Source: Deltaproteobacteria bacterium (GTDB lineage Bacteria; Desulfobacterota; Desulfobulbia; Desulfobulbales; Desulfurivibrionaceae). From it: a stretch of DNA of 51,236 bases. The position numbers were made by a program, and so were the translations under genes. How positions within the stretch are numbered: position 1 is the stretch's first letter; each line of letters begins with the position of its first letter. The stretch spans positions 1 through 51,236 of the forward strand of contig JAPLJG010000096.1 in the NCBI GenBank assembly GCA_026388735.1. The letters run 5' to 3'. Below, piece after piece: positions 34,759 to 43,053 of this stretch. A model generated the notes under the pieces. That model worked only from the letters and a program-made list of their open reading frames with translations, was not told the DNA's origin and did not search any database.

Positions 34759-35796
34759 CTAGCCTTTTTTACTGAGCCGGTGCACCGCCTCAACAAAGAA
34801 CTTCGCCTGCTCCGGCGGAATCTCCGGCACTATGCCATGGCCCAGGTTGAAGATATGGCCTCGCGCGCCCTTGGCCTGATCGAGGATATCCTGAATCAGT
34901 TTTTCCATCTTAGCTGGCGGCAGCAGCAGGGCAATGGGGTCCATGTTGCCCTGGAGGGAAACCTTCTGCCCCACCACCTTAACCGCCTCGTCGAGAGGCA
35001 AACGCCAGTCAAGGCCCAGCACGTCGGCCCCGCTCTCAAGCGACTGAGAGAGCAAGGTCGCGCCGTTGTTGGCAAAATAGATGATCGGCACCGTCACGCC
35101 GCTCGTCTTAAGGGCCGCGATGATCCGTTGTACATACGGCAGCGCGAACTCGGCAAAATCACAGGGCGCCAGCACTCCGACCCAAGAATCAAAGATCTGC
35201 AAAGCCTGGGCACCGGCGGCGGCCTGGGCCTTGAGATACTCGATGGTGCAATCGGTGATCTTGTTCAGCAGATCACGGTACAGCTCCGGGTCGGTGTACA
35301 TCATCTTCTTGGTCAAATAGAAGCCCTTCGACGAGCCGCCCTCGATGAGATAGGTGGCCAGGGTGAAAGGTGCGCCGGAAAAACCGATGAGTGGCACCCT
35401 CCCCGCCAGTTCTTTCCGCAGAAGGCGGATGGTATCCATGACATAACCCAGCTCCGCCTCGGGATCGGGCACATGCAGCTTCTCCATCCCGGCCCGGTCT
35501 CGGATCGGCTCAAGAAAAACCGGCCCCCGCTTCTCATGAAACTCCAGGGGCGCGCCCATCTTTTCCAGCGGCACCAGAATGTCGGAGAAGAGAATGGCCG
35601 CGTCAACGCCCAGAATATCCACGGGCTGGATGGTCACTTCCGCTGCGGCCTCCGGGGTCTTGCACATATCGAGAAAGCTGTATTTGCTGCGAACCACATG
35701 GTACTCGGGCAGATAGCGGCCCGCCTGACGCATGAGCCACACCGGGGTATACTCAACCGCTTCTCCGCGGCAGGCCTTCAAAAAGGTATCGTTCAT
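34759..35796 (-). CDS. hemE: uroporphyrinogen decarboxylase
   Basis: HemE, 345 residues, converts uroporphyrinogen III to coproporphyrinogen III. Signatures: [15 protein letters not shown] with the two substrate-binding Arg, [14 protein letters not shown] with the essential Asp, [17 protein letters not shown], and [11 protein letters not shown] near the C-terminus. The ATG at 35796 has AGGAGAG upstream and overlaps the radical SAM stop (ATGA); a frame extension to 35850 is not needed. In many anaerobes HemE is absent because heme is made from siroheme, so its presence indicates a coproporphyrin-based route here. Confidence 0.97.
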   Translation of the reverse strand: MNDTFLKACRGEAVEYTPVWLMRQAGRYLPEYHVVRSKYSFLDMCKTPEAAAEVTIQPVDILGVDAAILFSDILVPLEKMGAPLEFHEKRGPVFLEPIRDRAGMEKLHVPDPEAELGYVMDTIRLLRKELAGRVPLIGFSGAPFTLATYLIEGGSSKGFYLTKKMMYTDPELYRDLLNKITDCTIEYLKAQAAAGAQALQIFDSWVGVLAPCDFAEFALPYVQRIIAALKTSGVTVPIIYFANNGATLLSQSLESGADVLGLDWRLPLDEAVKVVGQKVSLQGNMDPIALLLPPAKMEKLIQDILDQAKGARGHIFNLGHGIVPEIPPEQAKFFVEAVHRLSKKG

Positions 35797-36878
35797 GATT
35801 TCTTCTCTCCTGACTCCTGTTTTCTCATCTTGAGCGGTATGTAGGTGCAATACGGCTCCTCAGCCATGTAATCGCCGGTCACCGCATAGGCCCTGGCCCG
35901 ACAGCCCCCACAGACATTGACATACTCGCAGGAGCCGCAGCGACCCTTGTAAGCCTTAAAATTGCGCAGATCTTGAAAAAGCTCCGATTTCTCCCAGATA
36001 TCCTTGAATGATTTCTCGCGGATATTACCCGCAGCCATGGGAAAATAACTGCACGGCAGCACATTGCCGTCCACGTCGATCAGGGAGATAAGCTGCCCAG
36101 CCAGGCAGCCCTTGGAGCCGCCGGTGGAAAACTGTAGGGTCCGCCGCTCATAGTCATCGCCCTTCTCCTTGGCCTGCTGGAGCACGACCCGATAGTAGTT
36201 GGGGGCGCAGGTGGGCCGGACTAGGATATCCTTTTCCCCCTTTTCCATCTCGTAATGCCAGACCAGAAGCTTCTCGTAATCCTCCGGGGCGATCAACTCG
36301 TCCATGATGTCCTCACCCCGACCGGTGGGCACGATCATGAACATATACCAGGCCGTGGCGCCAATTTCCTTGGCCAGATGGTAGATCTTGGGGATCTCGT
36401 CCTGGTTACGCTTGGTGAAGGAGGAATTGATCAGAAAGGAGATGCCGTTTTCTTTGAAGAGCCTGACCGCGTTGAGGGTTCCGGCAAAGGCACCGGGTTG
36501 GTTGCGAAAATTGTCGTGCACCGCAGCGCTTGCGCCGTCCAGGCTCAAGGAAACCATTTTGATCCCGGCCGCCTTGATCTTGTCGCAGATTCCCTGGGTC
36601 ACCAGGGTGCCATTGGTGGCCAGACACATCCGCAACCCCAGGTCGGTGCCATATTGGGCGATCTCAAACACGTCGGCCCGCAACAGGGGTTCACCCCCGG
36701 AAAGAACCACCACCGGCTTACCATAGGAGGCGATATCATCGAGCACCCGTTTCGCCTCGTCCAAGGTGAAATCAGGGTGGCCTTTCGCCTCAAGCCCGGA
36801 GGAGGAACGACAATGCACACATTTCAGATTGCAGCGCCTGGTGATCTCCCAGGCTATCCATTTTGGTTCAAATTCCAT
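35793..36878 (-). CDS. radical SAM/SPASM protein of the NirJ/AhbC/AhbD group
   Basis: A 361-residue radical SAM enzyme. The SAM cluster motif is CNLKCVHC (CX3CX2C, residues 16-23), with the SAM-binding LSGGEPLL. The C-terminal SPASM region has two auxiliary-cluster Cys groups ([21 protein letters not shown], then [13 protein letters not shown] with [11 protein letters not shown] and EEPYC). This pattern is that of tetrapyrrole side-chain enzymes: AhbD makes heme from Fe-coproporphyrin III, AhbC and NirJ act on siroheme derivatives. First gene of a four-gene set with hemE, an HD protein and hemH. Sub-family uncertain; AhbD-like is my best guess. Confidence 0.8.
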   Translation of the reverse strand: MEFEPKWIAWEITRRCNLKCVHCRSSSGLEAKGHPDFTLDEAKRVLDDIASYGKPVVVLSGGEPLLRADVFEIAQYGTDLGLRMCLATNGTLVTQGICDKIKAAGIKMVSLSLDGASAAVHDNFRNQPGAFAGTLNAVRLFKENGISFLINSSFTKRNQDEIPKIYHLAKEIGATAWYMFMIVPTGRGEDIMDELIAPEDYEKLLVWHYEMEKGEKDILVRPTCAPNYYRVVLQQAKEKGDDYERRTLQFSTGGSKGCLAGQLISLIDVDGNVLPCSYFPMAAGNIREKSFKDIWEKSELFQDLRNFKAYKGRCGSCEYVNVCGGCRARAYAVTGDYMAEEPYCTYIPLKMRKQESGEKKS

Positions 36879-36961
36879 GGTCGGACCTCACAACGTTGAA
36901 TACAGTAGTAACCAGCACGTTGGGACAATATACCCAAAGCCGACAAAAGAACAAGCAGGTA

Positions 36962-38281
36962 TTAAAGAAATTCAGCCGCAGTGGCGGCCAACTCGCTCCG
37001 CTCGCTTTTGAGCAGAGTGATGTGCCCGTGAATCTTCTGCGCTTTCAGGCGTTCCACCGCATAGGTCAGGCCGTTGCTGCTGGTGTCAAGATAGGGGTTG
37101 TCGATCTGGTCCGGGTCGCCGGTGAGCACCATCTTGGTGCCTTCTCCGGACCGGCTGATAATGGTTTTCACCTCGTGGGGCGTCAGGTTCTGGGCCTCAT
37201 CCACGATCACGAACTGCTTAGGGATCGAGCGGCCCCGGATATAGGTCAAGGCCTCCAGCTCCACCACATGGGCCTGCATAAGCTTATCCACCTTCTGCTT
37301 GGCCGATTCGTCCGTTTCGTGCTCCTTGCGCCTGCTGCCGTCGGCCATCAGATAGGTGAGATTGTCGAAGATGGGCTGCATCCAATGGGCCAGCTTCTCA
37401 TCCTTGTCGCCGGGCATGTAGCCCAGATCCTTGCCCATGGGAATGATGGGCCGGGAAACCAAAATCCGGTCATAACGCTTGAGGCTGATCACGCATTCCA
37501 GGGCCGCAGCCAGGGCCAGCAGGGTTTTGCCGGTGCCAGCCTGGCCCACCAGGGTCACCAGCTGGATAGCCGGGTCCATCAGCAGCTCAAAGGCCATGCG
37601 CTGCTCCTTGCTGCGCGAGCGGATGTTCCAGACCGTTTCGTACTCCTCGTGCAGGGGCCCCAACATTTCCGTACCCAGGGCGCGGGTCAGAGCGGTATGT
37701 TTTTCATCCGCCTCATCCCGCAGGAGGACAAACTCGTTGGGCATCAGATTGAGGCCCTCGCTGGTCACCTGTTTCTTCTGGTAAAATTCGTCGATCACAC
37801 TTCGAGGCACCAGCAGTTCCCGCTGCCCCCGATACAGCTCGTCGATGTTGACCTTCTGTTTCTCGAAATCCATCACCTCGATGCCCAGGGCGTCGGCCTT
37901 GAGCCGGGCATTGATGTCCTTGGAAACGAAGATGACCTTTTTCCCTTTTTGCAGAAGGGTGAAGGCCACAGCCAAAATCCGGTTGTCCGCTATATGCATG
38001 TCCAGGCCCGTATCAACGCATTGGCCCTTTTCCATGTAGATCATTAGGATGCCGCCGCCATCCATGGGCACCCCTTCGCCGAGCCTGCCCTTCTGACGCA
38101 GCGCGTCGAGCTGACGGATCACATGCCGGGCGTTGCGGCCCAGTTCATCGGTATGGCTCTTGAACTTGTCCAGCTCCTCGATGACCGACATGGGCAGAAC
38201 CACGACATTGTCGGCAAAGGAGGTGATGGAATCGGCGTTGTGCAAAAGGACGTTGGTGTCGACAACAAAATATTTCTTCAA
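36962..38281 (-). CDS. PIN-PhoH fusion ATPase/ribonuclease
   Basis: A 439-residue protein starting at TTG 38281, chosen because AGGAG lies 5 bases upstream and the family begins with KKYFVVDTNVLLHN. Residues 1-150 form a PIN nuclease domain with acidic residues (DTNVLLH, VIEELDKFK, DMHIADNRILAVA). Residues about 220-439 form a PhoH ATPase domain: Walker A GQAGTGKTLLALA, RPIIPMGKDLGYMPGD, Walker B FVIVDEAQN and LTGDPDQID. PIN-PhoH proteins are RNA helicase/nucleases. No partner antitoxin is visible beside it. It is divergently arranged with nadE. Confidence 0.93.
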   Translation of the reverse strand: MKKYFVVDTNVLLHNADSITSFADNVVVLPMSVIEELDKFKSHTDELGRNARHVIRQLDALRQKGRLGEGVPMDGGGILMIYMEKGQCVDTGLDMHIADNRILAVAFTLLQKGKKVIFVSKDINARLKADALGIEVMDFEKQKVNIDELYRGQRELLVPRSVIDEFYQKKQVTSEGLNLMPNEFVLLRDEADEKHTALTRALGTEMLGPLHEEYETVWNIRSRSKEQRMAFELLMDPAIQLVTLVGQAGTGKTLLALAAALECVISLKRYDRILVSRPIIPMGKDLGYMPGDKDEKLAHWMQPIFDNLTYLMADGSRRKEHETDESAKQKVDKLMQAHVVELEALTYIRGRSIPKQFVIVDEAQNLTPHEVKTIISRSGEGTKMVLTGDPDQIDNPYLDTSSNGLTYAVERLKAQKIHGHITLLKSERSELAATAAEFL

Positions 38282-38383
38282 GGAGGCTCCTGATTGGGAA
38301 GCGGCAGCCAGAGATGGCAGTCGGCAGGGGATTGTCCGCAGGTAAGCGGCCATGCAGGACCAAACAAACCGTTGCGACAAAAA

Positions 38384-38404
38384 TGCCATGTAATTTACAT
38401 GGCA
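38384..38404. promoter_or_regulatory. 21-bp perfect palindrome between phoH-like gene and nadE
   Basis: TGCCATGTAA-T-TTACATGGCA, two 10-base arms around one base, in the 285-base gap between the PIN-PhoH gene and nadE. On the minus strand it is followed by ATTTTTG, so it may instead be an intrinsic terminator or attenuator in the PhoH leader. Nearby, GTAACGG occurs twice (38423-38429, 38457-38463) and its inverse CCGTTAC once (38477-38483); the last two can pair as a 7-bp stem. Confidence 0.5.
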
Positions 38405-38566
38405 AGAACGGCATAAAAAGCCGTAACGGAACAGTGCGACTGGTGACAATTCTTACGTAACGGCTCTTAAATTAGCCCGTTACACCGCTTCTTGGCAAGC
38501 AAAATGATGCGCTGGGACCCTGGCGGGCCGGACCTTTTTCCATCCCCTTTCCATGGGGAGTATGCT

Positions 38567-40246
38567 ATGATAGCGGCCATGAAAATCGCCCTCATCCAAT
38601 ACAATCCGGTTATCGGCGACTTTGCCGGGAATATCGGTCGCATCACCGCCTGGCTGGAAAAAGCCAAGGCTGCGGGCTGCCAACTGGCCATCTTACCGGA
38701 GCTTGCCATCAGCGGCTATCCGCCCCAAGATCTTCTTGAGCGTCCGGCCTTTCTTGACGACCAGGACCGCGCCTTTGCCCGACTTCTGGCAACAACACGC
38801 GGTATCGGAGTGATCTGCGGTCTGGCCACCCGCAACCCAGGACCCATGGGCAAACCCCTGCACAACAGCGGTGTCCTCTTTGCCGACGGCAAGGTGCTAT
38901 TCACTACCCACAAACAGCTGCTCCCGACCTATGATGTCTTTGACGAGGCCCGTTATTTCGAACCGGGGCACGGCAACGGAACCTTCCGCTACCAGGAGCT
39001 GCATCTGGGGATCACAATCTGCGAGGATATCTGGAACGACAAGAGCATCTTTCCTCATCCCCTCTATGCCACGGACCCGGTAGACGGTATGCTGGCCAAG
39101 GCCGATGGCCCGGTGGATCTGCTGATCAACCTGGCGGCTTCGCCCTTCAACCTAGGCAAGGGCGCTGTTCGGCAAAAAATCTTTGCCAACCTCTGCCAGC
39201 GCCACCACCTGCCGCTCATCTATGTCAACCAGGTGGGCGGCCAGGATTCCCTGATTTTTGACGGCAACAGCGTGGCCCTCGACAAACACGGTGCGGTTGT
39301 GGCTCAGGCAGCTCGATTTGCCGAAGACCTGGTGGTGGTGGACACCGCAGTCTGGCAGGGCGAAATCCACAATGCACCCGCCGATGGGGAGCAGGAGACC
39401 GGTGAGGTCTGCGAGGCCCTGGTGCTGGGCACCCGCGACTATGTAAGCAAATGCGGCTTTCGCAAGGCAGTCATCGGCCTGTCCGGCGGGGTAGATTCGG
39501 CCCTGACCGCAGCCGTCGCCGCCCGCGCCCTGGGACCAAAAAACGTGCTGGGGGTCGCCCTGCCCTCGCCCTATTCTTCCCCGGAAAGCCTGGAAGACGC
39601 CGAGCAAGTGGCCAAGAATCTTGGCATCGACTTTACCGTCCTGCCCATCAGCGACCTTTTCAAGACCTTTCTTTCCTCCCTGGCCCCTATCTTTGCCGGA
39701 GCAAAGCCTGATGTCACCGAACAGAACATCCAGGCCCGCATCCGAGGCAATTTACTCATGGCCATCGCCAACAAGCAGGGCCGCCTGCTGCTCTCCACCG
39801 GCAACAAAAGCGAAAACGCCGTGGGCTACTGCACCCTGTACGGCGACATGAGCGGCGGCCTGGCCGTGATCTCCGATGTGCCCAAGCAACTGGTTTACTC
39901 CCTGTGCCGGCATCTCAATCGCGACCGCGAGATCATTCCCCTGCGCACCATCGACAAGCCCCCCAGCGCCGAACTGGCCCCCGACCAGAAGGATGAAGAC
40001 GACCTGCCGCCCTACCCGGTGCTGGACGCGATCCTTGCCGCCTATCTGGAGGAGCACCGCTCCATCGCCGAGATCGTGGCCATGGGCTTTGGGCAAGCGA
40101 TGGTGGAGGACGTGGTCCGCCGCATTCGGATCAACGAATACAAACGCAAACAGGCCCCCCTCGGCCTCAAGGTTACGACCAAGGCCTTTGGCCAGGGCCG
40201 CCGCTATCCCACCGCCGAAGGCTACCGAGAAGGCGTCCTGCCATGA
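38567..40246 (+). CDS. nadE: NAD+ synthase, glutamine-hydrolysing
   Basis: NadE, 559 residues, makes NAD+ from deamido-NAD with ATP and glutamine. An N-terminal nitrilase-type glutaminase domain carries the Glu-Lys-Cys triad in LPELAISGYPP, THKQLLPTYDVFDE and GITICEDIWND. The C-terminal synthetase domain has the PP-loop GLSGGVDSALTAAVAARALG, STGNKSENAVGYCTLYGD and DLPPYPVLDAIL. The ATG at 38567 has GGGGAG 6 bases upstream; a second Met at 38579 is the family-like start. The last 4 bases overlap the cytochrome gene. Confidence 0.96.
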   Translation: MIAAMKIALIQYNPVIGDFAGNIGRITAWLEKAKAAGCQLAILPELAISGYPPQDLLERPAFLDDQDRAFARLLATTRGIGVICGLATRNPGPMGKPLHNSGVLFADGKVLFTTHKQLLPTYDVFDEARYFEPGHGNGTFRYQELHLGITICEDIWNDKSIFPHPLYATDPVDGMLAKADGPVDLLINLAASPFNLGKGAVRQKIFANLCQRHHLPLIYVNQVGGQDSLIFDGNSVALDKHGAVVAQAARFAEDLVVVDTAVWQGEIHNAPADGEQETGEVCEALVLGTRDYVSKCGFRKAVIGLSGGVDSALTAAVAARALGPKNVLGVALPSPYSSPESLEDAEQVAKNLGIDFTVLPISDLFKTFLSSLAPIFAGAKPDVTEQNIQARIRGNLLMAIANKQGRLLLSTGNKSENAVGYCTLYGDMSGGLAVISDVPKQLVYSLCRHLNRDREIIPLRTIDKPPSAELAPDQKDEDDLPPYPVLDAILAAYLEEHRSIAEIVAMGFGQAMVEDVVRRIRINEYKRKQAPLGLKVTTKAFGQGRRYPTAEGYREGVLP

Positions 40247-42021
40247 AGCTCCCCAAGCTTACCCCGCGATGGACCATCCTCGCCCTGCTTCTGGTGGTGC
40301 TGGCCCTGGTGGTCCGCGAGAATCTGACCAAGAGGCCGGACAAGCTCTACCAGTTGACCAACGGCCAGGTGGAGATGTGCCTCTCCTGCCACAAGGACGA
40401 AAAGCTCGACCCGGCCCATGGCCGCGAAGTGCTGGGCTGCTCCGCCTGCCACCTCGGCGACCCGCTGGCCATCGAGAAGAAGGCGGCGCACAAGGGCATC
40501 GTCAAGAATCCCGGCGACCTGCGGGTGGTGGAAAAGACCTGCGGAGTTGAGGGGTGCCACGCCCAGGATGTCAAGAAGGTGAAGAACTCGCTCATGGCCA
40601 CCAACCGGGGGATACTCGCCACCCTGCTCCACTATTGGGGCGAGGCCCCGAACCAACAGGGCGATTTCTCGGTGGAGGAGCTGAACAAAACCGGCAAGAC
40701 CTCGCTGGCTATCGACTACTACCGTAAGCTCTGCGCCACCTGCCATCTCTGGAAACAAAAGGGCGACATGGAAGGCTTCTTCGGCGAGAAGGGCGGCGGT
40801 TGCTCCGCCTGCCATTACGTTCGGCCCCAGGCGCCCACTGCAGTCAAGCCCTGGGAAACCTTTTTCCAGTTCGGAAAGCTTAAGAAAAAACCGCACCCGC
40901 TCATCAACAAAAAAGTGCCCATGGAAAACTGCATTCGCTGCCATAACCGGAGCGGCCGGGTGGGCACCTCGTTTATCGGCGTCTACGAGGGAGAGAGCTA
41001 CGGCACCCCCTACGAACACGGCGGGCCATCGAAAAAAGAGCTGCCCGGCGACCGCTTCTATCTCGATCTGGCCCCGGACATCCACCACCAGAAAGGCATG
41101 GCCTGCATCGACTGCCACACCCGCGACGAGATCATGGGAGACGGCACGAATTACGCCCATTACGAGCAGTCTCTGGAGATATCCTGCACCCTCTGCCATG
41201 TGAACCCAAAGGACGGCAAACCCGGCCTGACCCGAAAGAAGAAGCAACTCAACAACCTGGAACAGACCCCGGATGGAAAATATCTCCTCACCGGCAAGCT
41301 CACCGGCAAAAAGCATCCGCTCAACCCGCCCAAGGCCGGGGTCTGCGATTACCAAGGCCACAAGCGCATGGGCTGCGAATCCTGCCATTCCACCTGGATT
41401 CCCCAATGCTACGGCTGCCACGCCAAACGGGATATGCGGGAAACCCATCTCGACAAGCTGACCGGCAAGGAAACCGCGGGCTGGTGGGAGGAGGGCCGTT
41501 CCTATCTCCGTTTCGAGAAGCCCATGCTGGCCATCTGGAAGGACAAGATCGTCACCGTCACCCCCGGCTGCCAGGACATCGTTACCCTCATCGACAAACA
41601 GGGCAAACCGGCAGGCGCCTTCAACTCGCTGACCATGGCGGCCTTAAGCCCCCACACCACCCAGAAGGCGGGCCGCACCTGCGCCGACTGCCACACCTCC
41701 ACCAAGACCGTGGGGCTGGGCGAGGGCACGGCCTGGAAGGAAAAGGGCCAATGGCGGTTTTCCGGCGTTGACCAGGGGTTGCAAACCCAGGCCGGCCCGA
41801 CCCCGCCCCTGGACGGCTACGTGGATATCGAGGGCAAGCCGCTGCAAAAAAGCGCCCGCCCCGACCTGCGCCCCTTCAACAAAGGCGAGCTGGCCCGCAT
41901 CCTGCGGGTGGGGCAATGCCTACCCTGTCACAAGGATTACAACGACAAAGTGTATCGGGATTATAGCCCGGACAAGAAATGCCCGGTGTTTGATGAGGAG
42001 AGCGGGACGGCGAGAAAATAG
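40243..42021 (+). CDS. membrane-anchored dodecaheme c-type cytochrome
   Basis: A 592-residue protein with a basic start, one N-terminal hydrophobic segment (about residues 10-27) that looks like an uncleaved anchor, and 12 heme-binding motifs. Eleven are CXXCH (CLSCH, CSACH, CATCH, CSACH, CIRCH, CIDCH, CTLCH, CESCH, CYGCH, CADCH, CLPCH). The third in order, CGVEGCH near residue 103, has the CX4CH spacing. It would sit on the periplasmic side, moving electrons between quinol-linked and outer partners. Family not recognised beyond multiheme cytochrome. The start overlaps nadE by ATGA, an unusual pairing. An 8-bp hairpin spans its stop codon. Confidence 0.88.
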   Translation: MKLPKLTPRWTILALLLVVLALVVRENLTKRPDKLYQLTNGQVEMCLSCHKDEKLDPAHGREVLGCSACHLGDPLAIEKKAAHKGIVKNPGDLRVVEKTCGVEGCHAQDVKKVKNSLMATNRGILATLLHYWGEAPNQQGDFSVEELNKTGKTSLAIDYYRKLCATCHLWKQKGDMEGFFGEKGGGCSACHYVRPQAPTAVKPWETFFQFGKLKKKPHPLINKKVPMENCIRCHNRSGRVGTSFIGVYEGESYGTPYEHGGPSKKELPGDRFYLDLAPDIHHQKGMACIDCHTRDEIMGDGTNYAHYEQSLEISCTLCHVNPKDGKPGLTRKKKQLNNLEQTPDGKYLLTGKLTGKKHPLNPPKAGVCDYQGHKRMGCESCHSTWIPQCYGCHAKRDMRETHLDKLTGKETAGWWEEGRSYLRFEKPMLAIWKDKIVTVTPGCQDIVTLIDKQGKPAGAFNSLTMAALSPHTTQKAGRTCADCHTSTKTVGLGEGTAWKEKGQWRFSGVDQGLQTQAGPTPPLDGYVDIEGKPLQKSARPDLRPFNKGELARILRVGQCLPCHKDYNDKVYRDYSPDKKCPVFDEESGTARK

Positions 42022-42031
42022 CCTCTCGCCG
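42008..42031 (+). terminator. hairpin over the cytochrome stop codon
   Basis: CGGCGAGA and TCTCGCCG pair perfectly (8 bp) around an 8-base loop holding the TAG stop. The T-tract after it is poor (ATTTG), so it is a weak terminator or a 3'-end stabiliser. It ends 2 bases before the -35 of the toxin promoter. Confidence 0.4.
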
Positions 42032-42033
42032 AT

Positions 42034-42062
42034 TTGACAAAAACTTATAATTAACTTATATT
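42034..42062 (+). promoter_or_regulatory. strong promoter giving a leaderless toxin mRNA
   Basis: TTGACA (42034-42039), 17-base spacer, TATATT (42057-42062): 11 of 12 consensus positions. The relE-like ATG is at 42068, just 5 bases beyond the -10, where transcription itself should begin. A second -10-like TATAAT lies inside the spacer (42046-42051). There is no room for a ribosome-binding site from the main promoter. Confidence 0.7.
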
Positions 42063-42067
42063 CTACC

Positions 42068-42325
42068 ATGTACGAAATTCATTGGAAGGCGAAGGCAATG
42101 AAACAACTCGCCCGGATTGGCAGCCAGGAAACCCGCGATGCCATCTACGCCTCGGTGCAATCCTTGCAGGGATTCCCGGAAGTCCTGCAAGTGAAAAAGC
42201 TGAAGAACCATGAGCATTCCTACCGCTTACGAGTCGGACGCTACCGGGTATTTTTCGAGGCGGAGAGTGAAGTGCGTATTATCCGCATAGAGGAGGTAAA
42301 AAAACGCGATGATCGAACCTACTAA
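42068..42325 (+). CDS. RelE/ParE-family toxin
   Basis: An 85-residue basic protein of the RelE/ParE fold: YEIHWKAKAMKQLARI at the start, LKNHEHSYRLRVGRYRVFFEAE in the middle (LRVGRYRV is the hallmark) and IRIEEVKKRDDRTY at the end, with Arg, Lys and His typical of ribosome-dependent mRNA interferases. It is followed by an overlapping XRE-type gene, the usual toxin-antitoxin layout with the toxin first. The ATG appears to be at the transcription start. RelE and ParE types cannot be told apart here. Confidence 0.9.
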   Translation: MYEIHWKAKAMKQLARIGSQETRDAIYASVQSLQGFPEVLQVKKLKNHEHSYRLRVGRYRVFFEAESEVRIIRIEEVKKRDDRTY

Positions 42326-42674
42326 GATTCAACCGATTTACCAGAGAGGAGTGCCTGCCTTCGTGGTTATTCCCTTTGCCGATTTCGCCCGCGAACATCC
42401 AATCGAGGCTGCACAAATCACACCAAAAACTCCGCGCATCCCGGAAGGGGATTACGTCCCTCACGAGGTGGTCGGCCTGCACGTACAAGACGGCATCCCG
42501 CTTGTACGCGCCTGGCGGGAATACCTGGGCCTCACCCAGGGCGAGGTCGCCGAGCGGGCCGGGATCACCCAGGCCGCTCTCTCCCAAATGGAATCCGGCG
42601 AGGCAAAGCTGCGCAAGGCCACACGGGAAAAGCTGGCGCAGGCCATGGGCTTGAACCCGGAACAACTGACCTAA
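42309..42674 (+). CDS. XRE-type antitoxin
   Basis: A 121-residue protein: N-terminal 70 residues bearing a short beta-rich segment (PAFVVIPFADFARE, then DYVPHEVVGLHV), then an XRE helix-turn-helix (LTQGEVAERAGITQAALSQMESG) and a short helical tail. It overlaps the toxin gene by 17 bases and has a strong ribosome-binding site (GAGGAGGT) inside the toxin coding sequence. It should neutralise the RelE-like toxin and bind the promoter. Confidence 0.88.
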   Translation: MIEPTKIQPIYQRGVPAFVVIPFADFAREHPIEAAQITPKTPRIPEGDYVPHEVVGLHVQDGIPLVRAWREYLGLTQGEVAERAGITQAALSQMESGEAKLRKATREKLAQAMGLNPEQLT

Positions 42675-42974
42675 ATGAGAGCCATGAACAGACTGCCCAA
42701 CATCCACCCCGGTGAGATACTGCGGGAAGAATTTCTCAAACCCATGGGGATCAGCCAATATCGGTTGGCCAAGGCCATCAGCGTTTCGGCCATGCGCATC
42801 AGCGAGATTTGCGCCGGAAAACGCTCGGTCACCGCCGACACCGCCCTGCGCTTTTCCCGCGCCTTCTGCACCACGCCGGGGTTCTGGCTTGGCTTACAGG
42901 CCGACTACGACACCGAGGAAGCTGAAAAAATCGCCGGTGATTCGCTTGCCCGCATCACGCCGCTGGCTACGTGA
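42675..42974 (+). CDS. higA: HigA-family antitoxin without adjacent HigB
   Basis: A 99-residue HigA/VapI-type XRE protein: PNIHPGEILREEFLKPMGIS, helix-turn-helix QYRLAKAISVSAMRISEICAG, KRSVTADTALRFSRAF, then PGFWLGLQADYD. The family's partner HigB is normally directly upstream; here that position holds the XRE antitoxin of the RelE pair, so HigA is an orphan or a second regulator. The ATG at 42675 follows the previous stop directly; the next Met (42684) is an alternative. Confidence 0.85.
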   Translation: MRAMNRLPNIHPGEILREEFLKPMGISQYRLAKAISVSAMRISEICAGKRSVTADTALRFSRAFCTTPGFWLGLQADYDTEEAEKIAGDSLARITPLAT

Positions 42975-43004
42975 AACAATAGCTGAACAACAAAACAAAG
43001 AAAC

Positions 43005-43033
43005 AGGGGGGTGTCCCTAATTTCTCCTGTCCC
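43005..43033. repeat. short dyad resembling a repeat-element remnant
   Basis: GGGGGGTGTCCCTAATTTCT followed by CCTGTCCC contains nested inverted repeats (GGG-TGT-CCC; ACAGG/CCTGT with outer flank). Text of this kind is common at the edges of small mobile or REP-like elements next to toxin-antitoxin genes. Only one copy is seen in the window. Confidence 0.25.
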
Positions 43034-43053
43034 ATTTTCTGCCGGAGCACATC

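Noticed and set aside
36962-38281. PIN-PhoH gene as a toxin-antitoxin pair
   Set aside because: No small antitoxin gene adjoins it, and the protein is a standard chromosomal PIN-PhoH fusion.
42675-42974. Complete HigBA system
   Set aside because: No HigB-like gene upstream; the upstream toxin is paired with its own XRE gene.
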